A DNA stretch of 64,000 nt from Scytonema hofmannii PCC 7110 (GTDB taxonomy: Bacteria > Cyanobacteriota > Cyanobacteriia > Cyanobacteriales > Nostocaceae): NCBI RefSeq assembly GCF_000346485.2, contig NZ_KQ976355.1, positions 186,001 to 250,000 of the forward strand. Direction: 5' to 3'. The notes under the pieces are model-generated. The model was not told where the DNA came from. It saw only the letters and a list, made by a program, of their open reading frames with translations, and made no database searches. The position numbers were made by a program, and so were the translations under genes. Shown piece after piece: positions 45,914 through 54,467 of the stretch. Every line of letters starts with the position of its first letter. The first letter of the stretch is position 1.

Positions 45914-46240
45914 TAGATGCGAAACCGAGCCATACCTATAGGAATTTCCATATTGATGCCAACAACTTGCAGATTCACCCTTGGTATACAAACCTTTCCT
46001 TTACTAGAATGACAGGTCACTATAAAATCAAGATGAAATTTTGACTACTTAATAAAAATTATTTATTCATGTTGCGATAGGTAACTACCGCTGAAGGGGA
46101 ACTGCGATTGAGGTAGCGAAAAATCCAATATTTGAAAATGGTATCTATTGTCACTGGGACAGTAGCAATGAACAACAGAATAAGACTCTTGTTTTCTGGA
46201 AGACCGTAATGGTAAATAAGATAATGGTAAAATATCAAAT
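45914..46240 (-). pseudogene. collapsed duplicate: DUF2808 end, promoter, PcxA tail
   Basis: Three pieces lie in the order they have at 32.0-36.0 kb but without the genes between. 45914-45970 encodes a DUF2808 C-terminus (VVGINMEIPIGMARFRI). 45970-46055 matches the promoter region upstream of 33195, including a degenerate direct repeat (TTTTAT at 46022-46027, TTTCAT at 46033-46038, minus strand). 46059-46240 encodes the PcxA tail ([20 protein letters not shown] ... ATYRNMN-like end). None is functional as a gene; the promoter could still act on the ATPase at 45747. Confidence 0.75.
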
Positions 46241-46417
46241 TTTCTCTGATGGATGTGTAAATGTAGGAGAAAATCAAATTTTACCAAACCTGTATGCATC
46301 GATTCAAAATAAGTTCAGTTTTGAAACATCAACTGGAAAATTTGCTCTTTAAATATTTCACTTCAAGTTTTGATAATTACCATTGCCCAAATGTAAACCT
46401 TCTTCAAGCAGCTAATA

Positions 46418-46450
46418 TTTCATCCTGATTTCATCAATTTCTGTCAATGT
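46418..46450 (+). promoter_or_regulatory. direct-repeat promoter of P-type Ca-ATPase-like gene
   Basis: TTTCAT (46418-46423) and TTTCAT (46429-46434) are spaced 11 bp, with CAATGT (46445-46450) after 10 bases, 41 bases before the ATG. Confidence 0.6.
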
Positions 46451-46490
46451 AAGTATAGAAGTGAACCAGTAACACAGTTAGCAAGCTCCC

Positions 46491-49472
46491 ATGAAATCTG
46501 AATTATCCGACTCTGCATCTAATACAGCCATACCTTGGCATGCTCTAGAAATTGAGCAAACGTTAAGACTGCAAGAAAGCAACCTTGACAATGGTTTGAC
46601 TTTTCAGCAAGTATCGGAACGGTTGCAGCAATACGGTACTAATGAATTACGGGAATTTGGCAGCCGCAAACCTCTATCTATCCTGATAGACCAGTTTACC
46701 AACATCATGTTAGTAATGCTGATGGCGGTAGCAGTAGTTTCAGCAATTTTAGATTTGCGAGCGGCTCAGTTTCCCAAAGATGCGATCGCTATATCTGTTA
46801 TTGTCATTCTCAACGGTCTGCTTGGCTTCGTGCAAGAAAGCCGCGCTGAAAAAGCCCTCGCAGCCCTCAAACGGCTGAGTTCTCCAAAAGTGCGAGTTGT
46901 ACGTGACGGCAGAATTTTTGAGGTGGAAGCATTGGAACTAGTGCCTGGGGATGTTATCTTTTTGGAAGCTGGAATGCAAGTTGCCGCAGATGGTCGTTTA
47001 CTGGAAGTACAAAATTTGCAAGTCCGGGAAGCTGCTTTAACTGGGGAAGCAGAGGCAGTTCACAAACGCTCTGCTGGTAATTTACCAGAAAATGCTTCCT
47101 TGGGAGACCGTATCAACATGGTATTTCAAGGCACAGAAGTTGTCCAAGGACGGGCAAAAGTGCTTGTTACGGCTACAGGGATGCAAACTGAACTTGGTAA
47201 AATTGCCGCCTTGCTCCAGTCCGTCGAGGCTGAAACGACTCCCTTGCAACAGCGAATGTCCCAGTTAGCCAATGTTTTGGTAACAGGTTCCCTTGGTTTA
47301 GTGGCATTGGTTATTATCGGCGGTATTTTGCGGACGGGTAGCTTCAAATACTTTGAGCAACTGTTAGAAGTTTCTTTAAGCATGGCTGTAGCCGTTGTAC
47401 CGGAAGGGTTGCCTGCTGTCATTACCGTTACTTTGGCAATTGGCACCCAACGAATGGTACGTCGTCAAGCGTTGATTCGCAAGCTGCCAGCAGTTGAGAC
47501 ATTAGGTTCGGTTACCACCATTTGTTCAGATAAAACAGGCACGCTGACTCAAAACAAGATGGTCGTGCAGTGGGTTCGCACACCTAGTCGTATTTTCAAG
47601 GTAACTGGAAATGGTTATGCTCCTATAGGAACATTTGAGTTACATCCCCCCGATAAGGATAAGTCAGATAGTATACTTAGCACACTTAACAAGAATAGCT
47701 ACGCTCTCCAGTACACCGTAGAATCAAATATAAAGGAAGCCGTTACAGCTATAAATTCAAACGATTATCCAGAACTGGAACTGCTGTTACTTACCTGTGT
47801 ACTTTGTAATGATGCGGTGCTACAGCAAAAGCACAATGAGTGGGAAATTTTGGGAGACCCTACAGAGGGAGCATTGCTATCTTTGGCGGGTAAAGTTGGC
47901 ATGAAACAAACAAGCCTGCTAAATCAGTTCTACCGTGTTGCAGAATTTCCATTTTCCTCAGAACGCAAGCGGATGAGCGTGATTTGTCAGAGGCAAGATA
48001 GAAACGAGTTAACACAAATATTCTCCCTCCGCTCCTCACACCTCACACCCCATCCCCAGTTATTAATATTTACTAAAGGTTCGCCAGAATTAGTTCTAGA
48101 GCTTTGTACAACTTATTATGTTGGTACTTCAACATCTCAAATACTAGATGATGACGGAGTAGGCGATCGCTTCGCTGCGGCGCTCCATACCGAACTCTCT
48201 TTTGCTCTGAGTGCTGAAAAACGCGCTTATATTCTTGAGCAAAACAACCAAATGGCGCGTCAAGGACTGCGAGTGCTGGGGTTTGCCTATAAACCTTTAG
48301 ATGCCATACCTACGGACGAGCGCTCAGAAGATACAACTGAGCGAGAGTTAGTCTGGTTGGGGTTAGTTGGAATGTTGGATGCACCGCGACCAGAAGTAAG
48401 AGAAGCAGTTGCTCAATGTCAGCAAGCAGGCATTCGCCCGATTATGATTACAGGAGACCACCAGTTAACAGCACAGGCAATTGCCTACAATTTAGGCATC
48501 GCTAAAGAAGGTGATTTTGTTCTCAACGGTCAGGACTTGGAAAGGCTTTCTACGGCTGAACTAGAGCAACAAGTTAACCAAGTTAATGTTTACGCCCGTG
48601 TTTCTCCCGAGCATAAACTACGAATTGTCCAAGCACTGAAAAATCAAGGAAAATTGGTAGCGATGACCGGAGATGGGGTGAATGATGCCCCAGCCCTCAA
48701 ACAGGCAGACATTGGTATCGCAATGGGCATCACTGGCACTGATGTGAGTAAGGAAGCTAGTGATATGGTATTGTTGGACGATAACTTTGCCACAATTGTT
48801 CATGCGGTGGAAGAAGGACGGGTTGTTTACGACAACATTCGCCGCTTTATTAAATACATTTTGGGCAGCAACATTGGTGAAGTTTTGACAGTCGCCGCTG
48901 CTCCTCTCATTGGTTTAGGTGGAGTCCCCCTCTCCCCACTACAAATTCTCTGGATGAATTTAGTCACCGATGGTTTACCAGCCTTAGCTTTAGCGATGGA
49001 ACCCCCTGAACCTGATGTAATGCGTCGTCCTCCATACAACCCTCATGAAAGTATATTTGCACGGGGGCTAGGATTCTACATCATTCGCATTGGCATTATC
49101 TTTGCCACGATCGCCATCGCTCTAATGGTGTGGGCTTATAACTATACCCAACAGTCAGGCGACCCCGAAAGATGGAAAACGATGGTATTTACAACATTGT
49201 GTTTAGCTCAGATGGGTCATGCACTGGCCATTCGTTCCAACACACAGCTAACTTTACAACTAAATCCATTCTCAAATCCCTACGTACTTGCGGCAGTTTC
49301 ATTAACGACTGTTTTACAACTCATGTTAATTTATGTAGCGCCATTACAGGATTTCTTTAATACCCACTGGCTGAGTTTCCCAGAGCTTGCCATTTGTATT
49401 GGATTCAGTGCTTTGGTGTTTGTTTGGATTGAACTGGAAAAGTTGTTTCTCAAGTATTTTTTAACTCGTTGA
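46491..49472 (+). CDS. P2-type cation ATPase (Ca2+-ATPase-like, PacL/Pma family)
   Basis: The 993-residue pump has the N-terminal cation-ATPase domain ([20 protein letters not shown]), membrane ion site [16 protein letters not shown] in TM4, [12 protein letters not shown] (Asp347), the KGSPE nucleotide-domain motif, [17 protein letters not shown], and helices 5-10 with [16 protein letters not shown] and [16 protein letters not shown]. These fit bacterial SERCA-like Ca2+ pumps, though Mn2+ or Na+ transport is also possible. Two short repeat-derived insertions sit in the nucleotide domain near 48021-48059 and 48162-48188. A direct-repeat promoter precedes it. Confidence 0.82.
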   Translation: MKSELSDSASNTAIPWHALEIEQTLRLQESNLDNGLTFQQVSERLQQYGTNELREFGSRKPLSILIDQFTNIMLVMLMAVAVVSAILDLRAAQFPKDAIAISVIVILNGLLGFVQESRAEKALAALKRLSSPKVRVVRDGRIFEVEALELVPGDVIFLEAGMQVAADGRLLEVQNLQVREAALTGEAEAVHKRSAGNLPENASLGDRINMVFQGTEVVQGRAKVLVTATGMQTELGKIAALLQSVEAETTPLQQRMSQLANVLVTGSLGLVALVIIGGILRTGSFKYFEQLLEVSLSMAVAVVPEGLPAVITVTLAIGTQRMVRRQALIRKLPAVETLGSVTTICSDKTGTLTQNKMVVQWVRTPSRIFKVTGNGYAPIGTFELHPPDKDKSDSILSTLNKNSYALQYTVESNIKEAVTAINSNDYPELELLLLTCVLCNDAVLQQKHNEWEILGDPTEGALLSLAGKVGMKQTSLLNQFYRVAEFPFSSERKRMSVICQRQDRNELTQIFSLRSSHLTPHPQLLIFTKGSPELVLELCTTYYVGTSTSQILDDDGVGDRFAAALHTELSFALSAEKRAYILEQNNQMARQGLRVLGFAYKPLDAIPTDERSEDTTERELVWLGLVGMLDAPRPEVREAVAQCQQAGIRPIMITGDHQLTAQAIAYNLGIAKEGDFVLNGQDLERLSTAELEQQVNQVNVYARVSPEHKLRIVQALKNQGKLVAMTGDGVNDAPALKQADIGIAMGITGTDVSKEASDMVLLDDNFATIVHAVEEGRVVYDNIRRFIKYILGSNIGEVLTVAAAPLIGLGGVPLSPLQILWMNLVTDGLPALALAMEPPEPDVMRRPPYNPHESIFARGLGFYIIRIGIIFATIAIALMVWAYNYTQQSGDPERWKTMVFTTLCLAQMGHALAIRSNTQLTLQLNPFSNPYVLAAVSLTTVLQLMLIYVAPLQDFFNTHWLSFPELAICIGFSALVFVWIELEKLFLKYFLTR

Positions 49473-49488
49473 AACACAATAAATAATA

Positions 49489-49726
49489 TTTCATCCTAAT
49501 TTCATTTGGACTTGTCAAGCTAAGTAATAGCTGAGTAGACTCCTTGTAATGCTCAATTTTGTCGTCAACTGGTTGATGCGAGAGCGGTAGCTAGTAGTCA
49601 TTGCCACGTCATTATAAGTCTCTGGGAATTGCGTGTACTGACACAAAGGTTCAGAGAATTCTCCTGTCACTGCTTTAGATTAAAAATTCATCCTGATTTC
49701 ATCTTGAAATTTCATCTTGATTTCAT
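49489..49726 (+). promoter_or_regulatory. cluster of TTTCAT direct repeats without adjacent gene
   Basis: One pair lies at 49489-49505 (11-bp spacing, CAAGCT 10 bases on). A four-fold array follows: ATTCAT 49686, TTTCAT 49697, TTTCAT 49710, TTTCAT 49721, spaced 11, 13 and 11 bp. The next gene begins at 50126, and 49473-50125 otherwise shows no frame. The array could drive a long leader of that gene or an unannotated RNA. Confidence 0.45.
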
Positions 49727-50125
49727 CTCGTTATGATATGCAAGTCATATCTCGCTTTCATCTAATTATGTCTTATACACTTTACAAATAGACAACAATA
49801 TGTGTTTAAAAATTCCTGGTTTCAGTTTTCTTGTCTCAATTAGTATGGTTAGATTTTTCACACTGAAAATTCACAATTGTCATTAGTGTTGAAACACTAA
49901 CTTTATAATTATTTCGATATTTATAAATATGAGGAGTTTTACAACCTAGTAAGAAGGGTTCTGCGAGAAGTGGAAAGCTTTTTTCCGCAGAGTGACATAT
50001 TAATCAGACAGTTAGGGGTTAGGGTGTCTCAAAACCCCAATTTCTGCAAATGAAACAACAATAAATACCTTGTTTGCAGTTCATAACAAATAGAGAGCAC
50101 TTGTAGATTCAAGATTATAGTTAAG

Positions 50126-51322
50126 ATGAGTTCAATAGTTTCTGTCCCTGACCCTGAGAACCATAAACAACCTATAAGCAAGCGCCTAATATCGCTAGAC
50201 TTATGGCGCGGACTGGTCATGGCGCTCATGACCTTAGACCACGTGCGAGACTTTTTTACCAATGTTCGCTTTAATTCTTTAGATATCACCCAATCAAACA
50301 TCCCTCTGTTTTTTACTAGATGGGTAACTCATTTATGCGCCCCCTCTTTTATTCTCCTGGTAGGTATTGCTACTTATCTTTCTTTCCAACGCCACCAGAA
50401 CAAGCGAAAACTCTCCTACTTTCTTTTCATGCGTGGACTATGGTTGGTATTTCTGGAGTTGACTGTCATTAAACTTGCATGGACTTTCGACTTAACCTTT
50501 TTTGGCGCGGGGGTGCTTTGGGCAATTGGTTGGTCTATGGTAGTCTTGGCAGCACTCATTCATCTTCCGACTCGAGCGATCACAGCACTTGGAATCCTGC
50601 TTATAGTTGGACACAATTTGTTTGATAATTTCAATGCTGAACAATTAGGAAGATGGGGTTGGCTTTGGACGATGCTTCACGAACAAAAAATGTTCGCACC
50701 CTTTCCAGAAATCAACTTTTTCATCGTCTATCCCCTCATTCCTTGGATTGGAGTGATGGCAATAGGTTATGCATTTGGAAGAGTATTTGATCTGGAAAAA
50801 TCTCAACGCAACCAGTTGCTACGGCGTCTGGGGCTAGGTCTAATTCTTGCCTTTATTATCCTACGGGCAACTAATATTTACGGAGACCCTCAGCCTTGGT
50901 CATTCCAGTCCAGCTTTTCTCGTACCCTACTATCATTTATCAACTGCCATAAATATCCGCCTTCATTGCTCTTTTTATTGATGACTCTTGGTCTATCAAT
51001 CCTGATACTTCATTTGTTTGAAAGCCACAGATTTAGAATTCTTAACCCCCTTGTTCTCTTCGGCAAAGTTCCTCTATTTTTTTATATTATCCACCTTTGG
51101 CTGATTCATATTGCTGCGATCGTACTTGCCTTCCCTCATTATGGATGGAAAGCAATTATTCTGCCTTACATATTTTCTAGTCAGATGCCAGCAGATTATG
51201 GATATGATTTACCAAAGATTTATGGTTTGTGGATAATCATGCTTGTTATCCTATATCCCATCTGTAATTGGTTCGCTAACTATAAAGCCAAACACAAAGA
51301 CTGGTGGTTGAATTACTTGTAA
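50126..51322 (+). CDS. DUF1624-type acyltransferase-like membrane protein
   Basis: The 398-residue membrane protein begins with SKRLISLDLWRGLVMALMTLDHVRDFF, the signature (LDxxRG and DH) of the heparan-alpha-glucosaminide N-acetyltransferase/DUF1624 family. About ten helices follow, with FTRWVTHLCAPSFILLVG and LVLFGKVPLFFYIIHLWLIH. The His and Asp of the first helix pair are the likely active-site residues. The cell-surface acceptor is unknown. It lies between two blocks of direct-repeat sites. Confidence 0.75.
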   Translation: MSSIVSVPDPENHKQPISKRLISLDLWRGLVMALMTLDHVRDFFTNVRFNSLDITQSNIPLFFTRWVTHLCAPSFILLVGIATYLSFQRHQNKRKLSYFLFMRGLWLVFLELTVIKLAWTFDLTFFGAGVLWAIGWSMVVLAALIHLPTRAITALGILLIVGHNLFDNFNAEQLGRWGWLWTMLHEQKMFAPFPEINFFIVYPLIPWIGVMAIGYAFGRVFDLEKSQRNQLLRRLGLGLILAFIILRATNIYGDPQPWSFQSSFSRTLLSFINCHKYPPSLLFLLMTLGLSILILHLFESHRFRILNPLVLFGKVPLFFYIIHLWLIHIAAIVLAFPHYGWKAIILPYIFSSQMPADYGYDLPKIYGLWIIMLVILYPICNWFANYKAKHKDWWLNYL

Positions 51323-51908
51323 AAATTCCTCTTGAGCTTGAATAACGACTTCAAGAGTTATTTGTGAACAATTTCATCTTGATTTCATTTTGTTGTGAGA
51401 CGATGGTTATAGAGTTTACTTTTGAAAGTTTATGTGCTTGCTACAAACATATACTCCTGTTTTCAAGTCAGTAGACAATCTGATTAAGCAGAGGTCAAAT
51501 GCTATTATTAAATTTCTATATCTAGCAATCAATGAAATTAGGCAATATGTATCTACAAAATCTTTGCTTACTAAAGGTTTTATAGTTTGAAATGCAAATG
51601 ATATTGAACATCCGCACTTCAAGACTATTGTTTGTTGTTTTAAAACACCTATGATGGATTTGCTGTATCTTTATTAAGATACTAAATACAATTTATAGTG
51701 AAAATACTGAAAATTATTTCTACGGTATCTACGGTTATTAAGTATTAAATTCTTGGACAGTAGGTTTCATATAAGGCTATACGTAATACAAAATTACCTT
51801 CACAAATGTAATTGACTTGTAGGCACGCGACTACCGTCTCTCTTGACACATCTAATAAGTATTTAGACTTGTAGATAAGAAAATACTGAGGTATCAAGAG
51901 TCACTTAA

Positions 51909-51941
51909 TTTCATCTTAATTTCATTTAAATTTTCTATAAT
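51909..51941 (+). promoter_or_regulatory. direct-repeat promoter (module 4)
   Basis: TTTCAT (51909-51914) and TTTCAT (51920-51925), spaced 11 bp, are followed after 10 bases by a perfect TATAAT (51936-51941). The geometry is identical to module 1 at 28757. Confidence 0.65.
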
Positions 51942-51944
51942 AAA

Positions 51945-52030
51945 TTCTAGAAATATGCTCCTCTTTTTCACATCCCTATCAGGCTTTTTAGTTGTGCCCC
52001 ACTATGGTAAGACTAAAAGCCTGATTTCTT
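51945..52030 (+). ncRNA. candidate small RNA with terminator-like hairpin (module 4)
   Basis: From the TATAAT promoter no gene follows. The hairpin 51980-51992 with 52012-52023 (CAGGCTTTTTAGT against ACTAAAAGCCTG, one bulge) has a 12-bp stem and a T-rich tail (ATTTCTTATT). The hairpin sequence is shared with modules 1-3 near 28.8-29.3 kb. Confidence 0.45.
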
Positions 52031-52155
52031 ATTAGTAGTCAGTTCACAATGGTAAATATATGATAAGAATAAAATTAGGCTAACAGTATCAGGGTAAGCG
52101 CATTTCATCTTTAATAGATTGAATTTTTTGTTAGCTCAATCGCATTGATACTTTA

Positions 52156-52188
52156 GCAATCAATACCTACCGTAACATGAATGAATAA
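52156..52188 (+). pseudogene. PcxA C-terminal codons (relic)
   Basis: The frame ends AINTYRNMNE followed by TAA, matching the end of PcxA ([10 protein letters not shown]), and is followed by the same TTTTTATTAA spacer and TTTCAT promoter as at 46.0 and 33.3 kb. Only the last ten codons are clear. Confidence 0.6.
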
Positions 52189-52208
52189 TTTTTATTAAGC
52201 AGCCAAAA

Positions 52209-52241
52209 TTTCATCTTAATTTCATTACGTTCTGTCATTCT
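52209..52241 (+). promoter_or_regulatory. direct-repeat promoter of DUF2808 gene
   Basis: TTTCAT (52209-52214) and TTTCAT (52220-52225) are spaced 11 bp, and CATTCT (52236-52241) follows after 10 bases. The transcript would have a leader of about 210 bases before ATG 52461. Confidence 0.6.
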
Positions 52242-52460
52242 AGTAAATAGAGGGAGCATAGCTCTTTGTCAAAAGTATCTCCAGTAAGTTGAACTTGCTA
52301 AGGACACGTGAGCTATCTAACTTATCCTTAATTAACGGTTGAATTAAGGGAGCAGCTAAGGTTTGCTTTACCAAATTGTGATGCATCCGTTAATAATATG
52401 TTCATTGCCAAGGATGAAATTCACATTTAGCTGACATAGTTGATTTATAGGTAATTAAAT

Positions 52461-52955
52461 ATGAAGAAAAAATTGATATGTGCTGCTGTATTAGCTCTAG
52501 CTACGGCAGTTCTGATTTCTCCTAGTTATGTAAGTGCTAGGACAAATGATGGTAAGGTTCCCCATATTGATAGCAACGTACAATTTCCTTCTACGCGCCG
52601 GGGAATTGGGGGAATTTTTAGACATACTTTTCGGTTACACGTTCCTCAAAATAGTAAGGCTGTTACCCAGCTACTTATTACTGTTCCAGACAATGTAACT
52701 ATCAGTAATGACATCAAGAATATCGATGTTGCATATGAGAATAAACAGAAAATTAATACTAACGTTTCTGTCAAGGGCAGAACTATATTGCTAGTTTTCA
52801 CCGAACCAATTGCTCCTAACACTAAGTTCCACATTGACCTTAACAATATAAAACGGTCAACTCTTGGTAATGGTTCTGTCTACCGCTTCTGGGCTAAAGA
52901 GTCTGACCTTGATGCTGAAATTCCCATAGGTGTAGCTCATTTTCGTATTTACTAA
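52461..52955 (+). CDS. DUF2808-type secreted protein
   Basis: The 164-residue product with a signal peptide (LICAAVLALATAVLISPSYVSA) is very close to 32050-32535: VQFPSTRRG, HTFRLHVPQNSKAV, LLITVPDNVTISNDIKNI, INTNVSVKGRTILLVFTEPI and EIPIGVAHF. It is the third full copy of the family. It is on the plus strand, opposite to the pair at 32-33 kb, and carries the same promoter type. Confidence 0.75.
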   Translation: MKKKLICAAVLALATAVLISPSYVSARTNDGKVPHIDSNVQFPSTRRGIGGIFRHTFRLHVPQNSKAVTQLLITVPDNVTISNDIKNIDVAYENKQKINTNVSVKGRTILLVFTEPIAPNTKFHIDLNNIKRSTLGNGSVYRFWAKESDLDAEIPIGVAHFRIY

Positions 52956-52982
52956 TGTATTTTTTTAATGATAAACAAGACA

Positions 52983-53015
52983 TTTCATTGGGATTTCATT
53001 CATGAATGTCATGCT
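52983..53015 (+). promoter_or_regulatory. direct-repeat promoter of DUF2808 gene
   Basis: TTTCAT (52983-52988) and TTTCAT (52994-52999), spaced 11 bp, are followed by CATGCT (53010-53015) after 10 bases. The leader is short, about 30 bases to ATG 53051, which follows AAGGAGAA. Confidence 0.6.
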
Positions 53016-53050
53016 GATAAATAGAGAGTTAATTATTAAGGAGAACAGAG

Positions 53051-53539
53051 ATGAAAAAGTTAATTTATGTAGCTGCATTCACCCTGGCAATTACATCTTC
53101 GGTTCCTGCTGTCTGGGCAAGTGGAAAACATGGTGATTTTAAAGCTTCGCATTTGAACGGAAGTGCAGCTTATCCTCAAGACACTATTGCCCCAGATGCC
53201 ACTCATAAGTTTGAAGTTCATGTACAGGGAAAACCCTTGGCAGAACTAGCGATTGATTTACCAGATGGGGTAAGAATTAATAGGGGAATTGAGGTAAAAA
53301 ATCAATCGGGTCAAAAAATTCCAACGACGGTTTCTATTAATGACAGAAAAGCTACAGTAGTTCTCTCACAACCAGTAGAGCCTGAAACAAAGCTATTAGT
53401 TTTTATGAGAGGTGTTAATACACCTAACCTACCTCCTGGTTCAAGTAAAACTTGGATGTACCGAGTCACTGCCAAGCAAGTTGGATTGAATGGAGAAATT
53501 CCACTTGGTCTTGCCCTTGTTCAGACCTATGCTATTTAG
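53051..53539 (+). CDS. DUF2808-type secreted protein, divergent copy
   Basis: The 162-residue product has a signal peptide (LIYVAAFTLAITSSVPAVWA) and a more divergent version of the same domain: ATHKFEVHVQGKPLAELAID, LPDGVRINRGIEV, TTVSINDRKATVVLSQPVEP and EIPLGLALVQTY. It lies 95 bases after the third copy and has its own direct-repeat promoter. The function is unknown. Confidence 0.72.
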   Translation: MKKLIYVAAFTLAITSSVPAVWASGKHGDFKASHLNGSAAYPQDTIAPDATHKFEVHVQGKPLAELAIDLPDGVRINRGIEVKNQSGQKIPTTVSINDRKATVVLSQPVEPETKLLVFMRGVNTPNLPPGSSKTWMYRVTAKQVGLNGEIPLGLALVQTYAI

Positions 53540-53775
53540 GTAAAGCAACCGACCGTAACTTGAGTTAAGGCTATCAAGTTAACAGGGTAGCTGCATCTTA
53601 AATGCTATTTACAAGCGGATGCGGGAGGCTTCATTGTGTTGCGAGCGACAAAGCTTAAGTCCCGTCAATTTGCGATCCACTTAGATTTGTCAGTGCAAGA
53701 CGTTAAAATACACCCTTGGACGCTCGAGAAAGTAGACGCTCGAAAAACTTTTAAAAAGTCACCTTATAACTGTGG

Positions 53776-53801
53776 GGTGCGTTACACTTTGTTAACGCAC
53801 C
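53776..53801. repeat. TGCGTTA...TAACGCA palindrome
   Basis: GGTGCGTTA (53776-53784) and TAACGCACC (53793-53801) form a 9-bp hairpin. This GTGCGTTAC-type palindrome is a common dispersed element in filamentous cyanobacteria. The surrounding 53540-53889 has no supported gene. Confidence 0.5.
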
Positions 53802-53889
53802 TTCTCAAACTGGTTATTTGTAAATTTGAATCCGCTCTGTGCTAAGTGGTATATTAGCTGCTATGCCGACAATTTCAGCTTTTCATCAA

Positions 53890-54156
53890 TCAGCGGTAGA
53901 TAAACAACAGCTCCACCCCTGCGCTCGCCACCAACACACCTAAAATTGCCCGCAAACTAATTTTCTCCCCTATAAAGAAAGCCAATGGCAGCACAAACAG
54001 AGGACTTGTGGCACCGAGGGACTTGGCAATTCCAGCAGCTGTAAATTTAAGGGAGATTTGTTGCAGCCAGAAGCCCAAGTAGGTACTCAAAAAAGCGCAA
54101 CCTTGCATAGATTCCCAGTCATCAACACGGCAGCCTATTTTTTTGCCTGCCTTCAC
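53890..54156 (-). pseudogene. EamA/DMT transporter C-terminal fragment
   Basis: The frame contains the end of an EamA-type permease: YLGFWLQQISLKFTAAGIAK, SLGATSPLFVLPLAFFIGEK and ISLRAILGVLVASAGVELLF. The preceding 20 residues are unrelated, and the first eight helices are missing. It is a truncated gene, although a direct repeat at 54201-54217 (minus strand) stands before it. Confidence 0.7.
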
Positions 54157-54200
54157 TCAACTATGAATAAATTCACTGTTTTCTATATTGCTAATCAAAA

Positions 54201-54217
54201 ATGAAATTTGAATGAAA
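54201..54217 (-). promoter_or_regulatory. direct-repeat site before EamA fragment
   Basis: Two TTTCAT hexamers on the minus strand (54212-54217, 54201-54206) are spaced 11 bp, with CAATAT 10 bases further. Confidence 0.45.
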
Positions 54218-54265
54218 TTTGAATAATTTTTTTTACTTTCCATTATTTTATTTAGTTATTTATAA

Positions 54266-54282
54266 TTTCATCCTAATTTCAT
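54266..54282 (+). promoter_or_regulatory. direct-repeat site upstream of porin
   Basis: TTTCAT (54266-54271) and TTTCAT (54277-54282), spaced 11 bp, lie 200 bases before the porin, with a second pair at 54383. The hexamer at the -10 position (ATTCAT) is poor. Confidence 0.4.
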
Positions 54283-54382
54283 CTAGATATGCATTCATTG
54301 CTTTTACTCAATCTAACATTGACAAACAATCTACAAAGTGCTTTTCTTACTTACTAAATTTGTTTTGCTTATAAGTTTGAAA

Positions 54383-54415
54383 TTTCATCTTAATTTCATC
54401 TTTCTCTGAGAATCT
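54383..54415 (+). promoter_or_regulatory. direct-repeat promoter of porin
   Basis: TTTCAT (54383-54388) and TTTCAT (54394-54399), spaced 11 bp, then GAATCT (54410-54415) after 10 bases, 53 bases before the porin ATG. Confidence 0.55.
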
Positions 54416-54467
54416 ATTTATAGGAAGAACCCTGTAAATATTTACTTTGGTGTGAGAGAGAAGAATC

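Larger units (their letters stand above)
51323..52460. other. 1.1-kb intergenic region rich in regulatory repeats
   Basis: No convincing protein frame is seen. It holds direct repeats at 51372-51388 (TTTCAT-N5-TTTCAT, then GACGAT), the module at 51909-52023, a PcxA-tail relic at 52156-52188 and the promoter at 52209. The sequence 51410-51900 is plain AT-rich DNA. Confidence 0.5.

Noticed and set aside
49686-49726. CRISPR-like short array
   Set aside because: The units are 6-base motifs at 11-13 bp spacing with no unique spacers of 30-40 bases and no cas genes; they are regulator sites.
53636-53845. 69-codon frame
   Set aside because: It has no homology, a weak start, and includes a dispersed TGCGTTA palindrome.
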